A DNA stretch of 20,956 nt, from the NCBI GenBank assembly GCA_015679605.1, contig JAAAVE010000056.1, positions 18,413-39,368 on the forward strand, written 5' to 3'. Below the pieces are notes generated by a model. It was not told the origin of the DNA. It searched no databases and saw only the letters and a program-made list of their open reading frames with translations. This stretch comes from Podila epigama. Taxonomy: Eukaryota; Mortierellomycota; Mortierellomycetes; Mortierellales; Mortierellaceae. Below are positions 9,636 through 18,074 of the stretch, one piece after another. Position numbers and translations under genes: made by a program. The stretch's first letter is position 1. Each line of letters starts with the position of its first letter.

Positions 9636-9848
9636 ATGTTCCAAAAGCCAAGATTGACTTACTATCGCACATTCTTCCCAAGAAGCATGCGCAACAACTA
9701 CAGCGTCCCAACCACTTACCACCGTCACCCTATCCAACCTGTCCGACCATTGGCCCAACAGAACGCCATGTCCAAAGTTACAGCCCTCATCGGTAGCAAG
9801 ATTGCTGCCTCTCTCTCTCCAAAGCCTCCTGTCCCCACCAGAGCATAA
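9636..9848 (+). CDS. Small basic protein of unknown function, 70 aa
   Basis: A single-exon frame from the ATG at 9636 to TAA at 9846-9848. I do not recognise the protein. It has 11 Lys/Arg and no Asp or Glu, so it is strongly basic. The N-terminal 20 residues (Met-Phe-Gln-Lys-Pro-Arg..., with Tyr-Tyr and Phe-Phe pairs among four arginines) resemble a mitochondrial presequence. There is a short Ala/Ile-rich patch (TALIGSKIAASL, residues 49-60) and a Pro-rich end. The frame stays open upstream to 9393, but that stretch is repeat-derived (FNFNFN), so the later ATG is preferred. Support comes from context: TATA-like site, CT-rich leader and an AATAAA about 300 nt past the stop. A mitochondrial role is inference only. 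Confidence 0.5.
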   Translation: MFQKPRLTYYRTFFPRSMRNNYSVPTTYHRHPIQPVRPLAQQNAMSKVTALIGSKIAASLSPKPPVPTRA

Positions 9849-10321
9849 GAGTGATTCTCCTCACCAAGACAAGAAAAAAAAAGAGGTTCCAGTAAAAGAC
9901 AAAACACGAGTCGAAAGGCTGCGACAAAAAAAAAACGAACAAGGCTCAAAGACTTTCATTGATTCTGTATCCTTTGCCCTCCCCACTCCCCGTCCCCCCG
10001 CTGTATTTTATCATGAGAGAACCACACACGCCAGCTCTGTATGCAAAAACACTTGCGTCTGCAAAACTGTGCAAGCAAGCGACAGTTTTGGCTGTTTTGG
10101 TCCATTGTACATCAAAACACAATTTATGACAAACTATTTCGAGTTTTAAGAATAAAGTTTTTTTCGGTTTTTGTAATATGAAAAGATAAATATGACCACA
10201 TGACCAAATTTTGACTGAAAGTGACGAAAAAAAAAAAAAGAGAAGGGGAGCCAAAGATAACGCCAGTTTTTTACCGTATCTTGATCATGTTCAAAAAAAT
10301 TAAAAAAGAGTACAACCAAGG
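9849..10321. other. Convergent 3' untranslated regions of the 70-aa gene and BBP/SF1
   Basis: The plus-strand gene ends at 9848 and the minus-strand BBP gene ends at 10322, so this 473-bp gap holds both 3' untranslated regions. Apart from A-rich tracts (9928-9936, 10225-10238) and the AATAAA at 10151, I see nothing. The two transcripts may overlap at their 3' ends. Confidence 0.6.
10151..10156 (+). terminator. Probable polyadenylation signal AATAAA of the 70-aa gene
   Basis: AATAAA followed by a T-rich stretch (GTTTTTTTCGG), about 300 nt downstream of the stop at 9848 on the same strand. It supports a plus-strand transcription unit here. Confidence 0.55.
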
Positions 10322-12894
10322 CTATGAGCTAGGAGGTGGTGGGGCTGGTTGTGTACCAGGAGGTGCAGGTGGGTTGGGATGTGACGGAGGTGGGGGCGGG
10401 GGAATTGAAGCAGACGATGAAGGTGGAGGTGGTGGTGGAGGCGTAGATGTAGGCCAGCCAGGAGGAGCCATGGGTAGAGGAGGTGGAGCTGCGCCACCAT
10501 ATGGAGCGTAATATGCCGCGTAAGGGTTGTATGCATAACCGCTTGCGCTCGCACCAGCAGACGACGCTCCTGGGTAGCCTGGTGGAGGTGGCTGAGCAGG
10601 GTCAGTTCCTGAAGTAGACCAAGGAGCAGCTGACAAGCCAGGAGGTGGGGGTGGTGGCGCACCTCCATGATGATGGTGCGATGATTGCTGCCAAGGAGCA
10701 GCGGGAGGAGGTGGAGGTGGTGGTGTGTGATGACCGTGGCTATGGCTGTGGCCGTGGCTGGTGGTGCCTGTAGCACTATGCTGCTGCTGCCATGGCGGTG
10801 GTGCTGAGGATGACGACGATGAATAGGATGCAGATGCTGCCGCACGTGCAGCCCATGGGGGTGGTGCAGAGCTATGTCCTGAATCCCGCTCACGATCCCG
10901 CTCTCGGTCCCGCTCTCGGTCCCTACTAGCCCATGGTGGTGGGGCACCCGATGAACGTCCTGATGATGGTCCATAAGCACCACCCTATGAAAACGTAAAA
11001 TACGATATAATAACGTTAGAAGCCAGATACATGGTGACAACAAAAAACCAAACAAAACAAACAAACAAACAAAAAAGTTCGTTACCGATGATCCTCCGTG
11101 ATTCTGACTATCGTGATTCGATCTTGGCTCTCCTGAGGGTGCACTGCTTCTGGCGCTGGTGGGTACTTGCTCGCCCAGCTCCGCCATAAGATTAAGGTAC
11201 TCCGAGTCGACCTTCTGATTCCGTTCTGCAGCCTCAGGGTTGTTGCGTTCTCGACAATCACGCGTGGCGTGTCCGTGACCTCCACAGATACCACACACCA
11301 AGTTGATGGTCACATTGTGGATCTCGGGACATTCATACTTGCGATGTCCAAGTCCTCCACAGTTCAAACATGTTTGGTTCTCATCATCACGCAGAGTTCC
11401 GTTCAAAGATGCCAACTCTCGCAACTGCATGCGCTTCAGCTCGTTTTGTCCCTCAGGAACGGATGCCGACTATAAAGTTGGAAAAAGGGAAAAAAAAAAA
11501 GAAATTACTTTGTATGAGTGGATGTATGTTAGAACACTATTCAGCACAAGAGACACAGATGACTTACAGTCTCAATAATCTTGTTGATTAGCTGAATGGC
11601 TTTGGCCACTTTCTCCTCTGTATCGGCCATGACCAAACAATGCAAATCCTCTTCCTGATTCGAACCGGATCCCGAGTCTGAGCGTGATGACTTGCCCTCC
11701 TTGACCGATCCACGACCACGAATACTGATCTTGGCTCCAGAGTCGGTCTCCATCTTCTTCAAGGTATTGCCACGTGGCCCAATCAAAAGTCCAATAAAAT
11801 TAATCTCGGGAAACTCCTTTACAGGAATATACACCTTGTCCTGTGTCTTTGTTGGTCGCTTGTAATCAGCAGGTGGGCGGAAATCGGGATACTTCTTAAT
11901 CGCTCCCTCAATCAACTGGTGACGCTCGTTCTCCAGCTTTTTACGGTAACGGTATTCACGAGTGTTTACACGCTTTCCATAAGAGTCATACTCTGGCTCA
12001 GGGGATCGTGATCTGGAAAAGTGGAAAACAAAAATAAAATAAAAAAGAAGAAGCATGAGAATCTGGGCAAACCGCTTCAACAAATATCGTTCAATCGCAT
12101 TGCATTCCGTACCTCTCACGATCCGCTGGTGGAAGTACATCTCCACTCTTGAGCTTCCTGGCGATCTCTTCGAGTCGAGTATGCACTATCATAAAAATAT
12201 CGACATTGTTACATACAATATTAAATAATAATGAAAAGACGAAAAAAGAAATTGTTAGTTGTCGCTAACACAACCTCTCACTATACTCATATGAAGAAAA
12301 CGAGTAGTAGGCTGATAATGAATAGCCATATGGGAAAAATCCTTACATAAAAACATCTCTTCCTGCTCCACAGACATGTTGGTGGGCAAGGCTGTGGGCA
12401 TTCCGGGAATAGTGACTTTTTCATCTTCTGCTGCCCAGCGACTCTTGCGTTTTCTCTTGGGTTCCTCACCGCCGTCTATTTTAGAGAGAACATAAATTAG
12501 TATGGGATCCAAGTTCTTTTATAACGTCGAAGACAAAAAAAAAAACAGCACCAATATCGTAAAAAAAGAACAAGCAAAAAAATAATAATAAAGACAACAG
12601 CATGACTTAAAGCATACTTTGCGCAGATGAACTAGAAATAGATGAAGAACTCAAATTCGAGTGTGAAGTAGCAGTTGAACTAATGTTGTTAATCCTACTT
12701 TCATATCCAGGGTAGGACTGTTGCTGCTGGTCTTTGGGTGGTGCAAAACGACTGAATGAACGCTCGGCGACCTCAATCGATCGACCTCGCTCCCCTTGCT
12801 GCGAACTGTCAGTATCATGCACATCGCCAATCATCCGCTTTCGCGGACCTAATGGTGTGGTGTTCGAGCCCGTCTTGCCTGCATTCCACGACAT
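10322..12894 (-). CDS. Branchpoint-binding protein BBP/SF1 (pre-mRNA splicing)
   Basis: Six exons, 12894-12618, 12475-12347, 12185-12113, 12012-11568, 11469-11086 and 10984-10322, have introns of 142, 161, 100, 98 and 101 nt. All phases match, giving 656 aa. It binds the intron branchpoint sequence early in spliceosome assembly, with U2AF65. The start MSWNAGKTGSNTTPLG matches fungal BBP N-termini. Next come KRKRKSRW (Trp106), the expected U2AF-binding ULM, and a helix-hairpin segment (HTRLEEIARKLKSGD). The KH-QUA2 domain (about 185-306) carries the GPRG loop at 238-241, and SVPEGQNELKRMQLREL follows. Two CCHC zinc knuckles complete the core (Cys342/345, His350, Cys355; Cys367/370, His375, Cys380). 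The last 220 residues are rich in Pro, Ser and His, with repeated PPPW motifs and a PPGL. About 90 Ser-rich residues precede the ULM. The first junction (N93, AAA|GTATGC) is the least certain. Confidence 0.95.
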
Positions 12895-13267
12895 GGCGGT
12901 GATGATGTGTACGTTTTTTGAATGAATGAAGGTAAAAGGGGGTGAGCAATGTCAATGAAAAAAAAGAGGTTGTGATGTCAAACTGAGGAAAGCTTCAAAA
13001 ATAAGCCACATCCCTGAAAAGTGGGGGATCGCTAATTAAGGGGTGTATAGCAACAGAGTGGCACCTGATTTCAGAAGAGGATCTGAAAGCTGAAAGGTCA
13101 ACCAACACACTCAAAAAAGGAGCGATACAGAGAGGATTAACATGACCCCTTCACAAGGACAGCATGCCTCTCTAGAGCGAAAGCACTTTGGTGTATATAA
13201 TTTTTTGTTACAAAAAAAAAAAATAAAAAATAAAAAATATAAAAAATAAAAAATAAAAAAGTATAGT
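12895..13267. other. Gap between HSF and BBP: BBP promoter and HSF 3' flank
   Basis: 373 bp without a gene. It contains an A/T-rich low-complexity tract next to the HSF stop and the upstream region of BBP. No clear TATA box was identified on the minus strand. Confidence 0.6.
13212..13260. repeat. A-rich (TAAAAAA)n low-complexity tract
   Basis: An A-run followed by about five to six TAAAAA(A) units, immediately 3' of the HSF stop codon (minus strand). It would be a U-rich stretch in the HSF 3' untranslated region. Confidence 0.85.
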
Positions 13268-15774
13268 TTATTCATCCTCAACGGTCGACATTCGCCGATT
13301 AGATTTTGGTGTCGAGGGAGCTGTAGAATTTGGCGAGAGTGACGCTGGGGATGGAATAGAAGACGAAGGCGTTTGTAAAGACGAGATCCCAGTCTTTGGG
13401 GCATCTGACAATGGCAACGGTGTAATGGCCGCGGATATCGATGTCGCCGGTGCCGCAGAATTTGACGATGAACTGGAGGTTGTACTGATGCTGCTTGGGG
13501 TAGCCTGCTCAGACGAAATATGTTGGTGGCTAAGCGTAGGCGAAATAAACGACAAGTCATCCTGATCCGTGTTAATCAAGTGGTCCATACTTATGCTACT
13601 CGCAAGCGGATCAGAGGCAAGAGTAGAGCTGTCATTCAACCCGTCCAATGCATCATAGCCTATTTTTTTTTTTTTAGAAAAAAATAAAAAACAGTCAAAT
13701 GTTAATAGAAAACCAGAGTATTTCAAACTTTTCTTCACACTATAGATCCCATAAAATGCTCGAAAACATGACTGGTAGCATACCATAACCCGGGGGCATG
13801 TTCAAATATGGATCGTCAAAGTTGAAATCGTTTACGTTCAGACCATGCTCTTTCAACGCCTCGATACTCTTTTGCAACTGTTCCATCTCTTCCGCAATTT
13901 GGTCAACGCCTTTCATGACACTACCACCTGCGGTCGTTTGTGAAAATGTTGGAGGCAGAGAGGTCGGGCTGCTTTCCCGGGCATTCGACATGGAGATGGA
14001 CCGAAGCATATCGTGATGTGCTGTGCTGATTGCATTTGGTAGGAGTGTCGTCGGAATGTTCAGGTTGGAGGCAAAGGACTGGTCAGCGTAGTTTACATTC
14101 GAAAGCGATGCTAAATATTCTGGGAAAAGTGCTGGAGCCGCTGACGAAGTTGCCGGAGAGATTGCCTGCGTTATTGAAGGTGTTGAACTAGCTGTCGATG
14201 TTGGCAAGGTAGTGGTCAGCACGGGGTTCGTGGTAGGTGAGTTGCTTTCAGACCTGAGAGACTGATTAGCTGTTGCAAGAAGCGCCAGGGTCGCTATGTA
14301 GCAGGAAAAGAGACATGACCACCAATCAGCCAATGCAAAGAGGAGACGCTATGTATAATCAAAGAGATTGACATCAAACAAACAAACAAAACAAGTGGTA
14401 CCTGGAGACATCTCACTAATGCTGAAATTAGCGTTATTACCGGATCCTGTGTTGGAGTCCATGCCAGGCAACGCAAGATCAGAATCCGACTCCACCTTTG
14501 AAGCCCGTTTCCTCTTGTTACCGAGCGTTGTGGCTAAATCTTCTTCGTACTCTGCAACTGGTCCCTGGTTGTCAGAGTGAAGTTCCAATTCGTCTACTAG
14601 ATCACCTTCGGTAATAGTCAGTCTCGGCTTCTTGTTCGGGACAATGGCTCGTTTCTGCTCGCCAGAAAAGACACTAGCCAAAAATCTCAGAATCTTGTCA
14701 ATGGTGTCCTGTTGCCGCTGATGACGCTCCCGTGCTGCGATTGATTCTTGCCATAACGCCTGATGGTCCCGCTCAATATTTTTCAGGTCGGATGAAATGG
14801 CGATCTGGTGCTTCTTGATAGCTGTGACTTCAGAGAGAATATGACCCAAGTCCATCGTCAGAGCATCCTTATCTTCGTTTCCGTTTGAGGCCTTCTTGCG
14901 GGAGACTAGGCAAAGAAGATCCGGCTGGTTCTTTTGGAAGTGCGGGTTGCTGAATTCCCATTGTTCAGAGTCGGTATCGGGGGCGAGAACACCCTGCTGG
15001 AGGTGAGGCACTTTGTGGAACCCGTACATATTGAGCTGTCGGACAAAGGATGAAAAGTTGTTGTGTTTGAAAAACTTTGGCAGTACCTCTTTGGCAAACT
15101 CTACATGCCTTATCACTGATTTTCGACCAATGCATAAAGAAAAGAAAATTAGTCAGTCGTTAGGAGGAAAATATTCTTTGGCGCATCGTCCATGTCAAGA
15201 AACACATTTCTTACCAAGAAAGGAGTGGCCGTCATCGGACCATCTTATAAGATTGTTCGAGGCTTCATCGCCAACCATACTGAATGGAGCACAGCACAGC
15301 ACAATACCGCACAAGAATAGGGAGAGAAAAAGGATCCTGCTGTTAGGGCAACACTGGATGATAGTTATGCTCATCTAGAAGTGGGACATGAAATCGAAAT
15401 ACCAATACTCACTTATAGAGCTTTGTGAGAAAGGCAGCGACATTGCCGCGAGCGGTGCTGGAAGGTCGAGGTGCCGGAGTACGTCCTGCTGGCGAGGAAG
15501 CTTTGGAGTTAGTGCCATTGACGAGCATGTTAGAGACTGAAGGCCCTGCCAATGTGGGTCTTTGGATCTGGCCAATGTCCACTGCGGCGTTGTTTGATGC
15601 TGCCTGAAGTAGAGCCATGGCAGCGTCCGATGTCTGCAATGTGCTGGGTGAGCCTGCGATGGATGTGTTCACCAAGGTCATGGCAGCCTTTGTAGCGGGG
15701 CTCACGACGGTGTCTGCAGTAACATTTGCGTTTGCGACTGCGCTTACGCTTACGCTAGGACTTGCAGGAGCCAT
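13268..15774 (-). CDS. Heat-shock transcription factor (HSF family)
   Basis: Five exons, 15774-15413, 15279-15215, 15115-14402, 14293-13784 and 13659-13268, have introns of 133, 99, 108 and 124 nt. All phases match, giving 680 aa. The winged-helix DNA-binding domain spans about residues 111-217 and is assembled across two introns: [10 protein letters not shown], then [13 protein letters not shown], then [20 protein letters not shown] with [16 protein letters not shown] trimerisation coiled coil (HR-A/B, about 227-292) follows. Basic clusters (NKKPRL, GNKRKR) are likely nuclear localisation signals. The rest is Ser/Thr/Ala-rich with a short coiled coil ([20 protein letters not shown]) and an Asp/Phe patch (NDFNFDDPY), possibly for activation. 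Family role: trimers bind inverted GAA repeats in heat-shock promoters. A 110-residue Ala/Ser/Thr/Val-rich segment precedes the DNA-binding domain. The start is the first true ATG after GTG-initiated open sequence. Which HSF paralogue (Hsf1- or Sfl1-like) was not resolved. Confidence 0.95.
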
Positions 15775-16131
15775 GTGATCTGTATCAATAGATCGTCTTA
15801 AAAAATTCACCTTGTTGTGTCTAGCTTATTTTTTATTCTTTCTCGGAGAATTCTTGTCTTAGGGGTTTTGTTCTTTGTGGAGTGTATGAGGAATGGATGT
15901 CAACAACAGTTTGACAAATGTGGATCGTTTGATTGATACAATGGCTGTGCGAAGTTTTGTGTGCCAACAAAGAATGAGTAGTTGTTTAGACAAAAAAGTT
16001 TTTTGGGTCACACAAAAAAAAAAAAAAAAGTGTGGCTTTCAGCAAAGTAGCCAAGATTGGACCGGACTTCAATTTCCAAAATGAAAGGGGTCCTCCAAGA
16101 TTAAAAGCTGCGGTCTCTTTCACTTTCTCTG

Positions 16132-16165
<34 letters not shown>

Positions 16166-16332
16166 CCATCCTCGCCCACAGTCAAGTATCCTCATGTCAT
16201 GCACTCACTTCACTTTCATACGCATTCCTCAAATCGTATTCTTTCACTCAAATCACACACACACTCATCACGCTCATAATGACAACATGGTGAAAAAGCA
16301 GTCATGAACTTTGTTGAGTTTCAAGAAAAATC
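15775..16332. promoter_or_regulatory. HSF upstream region and Rpn8 3' flank
   Basis: 558 bp with no gene. It should hold the HSF promoter and leader (minus strand, next to 15775) and the 3' untranslated region of Rpn8 (next to 16332). An A14-type run lies near 16014-16028 and a CT/CA microsatellite at 16132-16165. I looked for heat-shock elements (three or more alternating GAA/TTC at 5-bp steps) and found none convincing. Confidence 0.5.
16132..16165. repeat. (CT)n(CA)n compound microsatellite
   Basis: About nine CT dinucleotides (16132-16150) pass directly into about seven CA dinucleotides (16151-16165). Confidence 0.95.
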
Positions 16333-17719
16333 TCACTTGGAGGCATCCTTCTTGACATCGTTTGTTTCTGAACCTGTCAGGGTATCCTTGCTGTCCTTGC
16401 CATCCTTACTGCCTTCCTTGACACCTTCAGGGTTATCCAGCTCCTCCTCAGCACGCTTGTTCTCGATCTTGTTGTTGATCAAGTTGTGGAGGGCAATCAC
16501 TGAGCGAATTAGGGAACTCAAGTAAATAACCAACAATTGGTCATTGGTCTTGACTGAGAAGCTCTTGATGGTATCAGGATCCTCCAGGTTGGGCAAACGG
16601 TTAAAGATATCCTGAAGATTGTAAATGATCTGGTGGTTAATGGGGAGCGTTCCTGCAACAACTTTGCCCAAGTATTCTTGGATCTCCTCCAATCGTTGCT
16701 GGAGACCCTTCAGTGACCGCAATTGGTCTCCCACCCGGTTGGAGAGTGTTCCCACGACATTATCCTTGATATCTCGGAGCAGATGTTCAACTCCAATCTC
16801 CTCTGCCTCCTCCGCTTCAATCTCTGAAGGAACATGGACGAACGTCTTTGTTGTGGCAGTTCCATCCTATTCACGTACACGTGCACACACACACACAAAA
16901 AAAAGAAGAGAATTGTCAGTCTGCGATTTTAAACTATCAAAATAATATCGATTCACATGTCTTTTTCGCCCTTACATCGCGGATCTCTTCTACGGCAAAG
17001 TAGGCATCTGTGGGGATCTCGAGATCTGTAGGCTTGACGTCAATAATCACAAGGGCTGGGTTGGGTGTATACTTCTTGAACAGTTCATTGATCTCAAGAT
17101 CCGATGCACGAAGCTTGGGGCCACTGTGATACCATCCAACCATACGCTCCTTGGCTGGATATTATCATTTTTACAAAGTGCAAACAGAAAGATACGTTAA
17201 GGACATGATCACTAAATCTTGCCTTTAACGCTAACATGTCAACAATAAACAAGATACAACCAACATACCATTGACTTTGCGGAACATGTCATTCATTGTT
17301 TCGACATAGTTGTGGTCCAAGAACCAGACAGACGGATCCTTCTCATCTTCCTCGAATGGCACTATTGTAGAATGTAAGAAAATTGTGGATACGTGAGCGT
17401 GAGCATGTGCGAGTGAGTACGTAGGCGAGTGAATCCACAGAATCTTGTTTCTGGTACACCAAAAGAGTGTCGTTTAGACGATCGTCTATACAGTGACTGT
17501 ACCTGCAAAGCTGTTGGCGACGTTGACCTTATTGCCATGTGCCTGACCGAGAAGGACACCTAGCGCACGCTTCTTTGTATTTTTGGCGACACGGTTATAA
17601 TGATCGACTACAGAGAGCAAGACCAGAGGATGGACGGTCACTGACGAGCTCTGGACTACTGCCACGGGTGTGTTGCTGGGATTGACTGTGGCGGTTGCAG
17701 GGGTGGTCGTGGGTGCCAT
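16333..17719 (-). CDS. RPN8: 26S proteasome lid subunit Rpn8/PSMD7
   Basis: Four exons, 17719-17503, 17361-17269, 17154-16976 and 16866-16333, have introns of 141, 114 and 109 nt. All phases match, giving 340 aa, the usual length for the family. The MPN domain reads [61 protein letters not shown] and [10 protein letters not shown]. The JAMM metal-binding pattern is absent (YHSGPKL where active MPN+ proteins have HxH), as expected: Rpn8 is the inactive partner that dimerises with the deubiquitinase Rpn11. The C-terminal helices ([21 protein letters not shown] to [10 protein letters not shown]) join the lid helical bundle. The tail is a charged, Lys/Asp/Ser-rich run. The start at 17719 gives a short Thr/Pro-rich leader ([15 protein letters not shown]) before the domain. 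Identity is secure. Confidence 0.97.
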
Positions 17720-18074
17720 GGTTGAGAATGGAAAGCGTGCTTATTGTATTTGTCTTTTTTTGTTTTCAGAAAGAATGGTTCTTGCACGCTTGTTTCAATG
17801 TAATTTTTGGTGGTTTACAAGTTGAGTGTTGAATACGTCTGAATGTCCTGAAGTGCGAATGGTGTCAAGAAACGAAAATGATTAATGTGAAGATGGCCAG
17901 CCTTTCACTTTGGCGCGCCCAAAATACGCGTGCGTCGTCGTCAATAGGACTTGTTAACCCTTGCGACTCTGCCGCATACCTCGACACACCAAACCGAACA
18001 CGAACACCCCTTAATAATAATAAAAAAGATTTATGAAAGGAGCTTTGGGCTTTTGGCGCGTCATTTTTTTCTTT
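17720..18074. promoter_or_regulatory. Rpn8 upstream region with E2F-like and MCB-like boxes
   Basis: This 355-bp gap is the Rpn8 promoter plus the calcineurin 3' untranslated region. It contains TTTGGCGCGCCCAAA (17909-17923, matching the E2F consensus TTTSSCGC), ACGCGT (17926-17931, an MluI cell-cycle-box match) and TTTTGGCGCG (18051-18060, another E2F-like match). Function is not shown; matches to short consensus sites only. Confidence 0.35.

Noticed and set aside
15838-15862. TTC/GAA cluster (around GAGAATTCTTG) just upstream of HSF
   Set aside because: The GAA and TTC units do not keep the 5-bp step needed for a heat-shock element.
16320-16327. TTCAAGAA, a two-unit heat-shock-element-like match upstream of HSF
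   Set aside because: Only two units, about 545 bp from the HSF start and next to the Rpn8 stop codon; too weak to call autoregulation.
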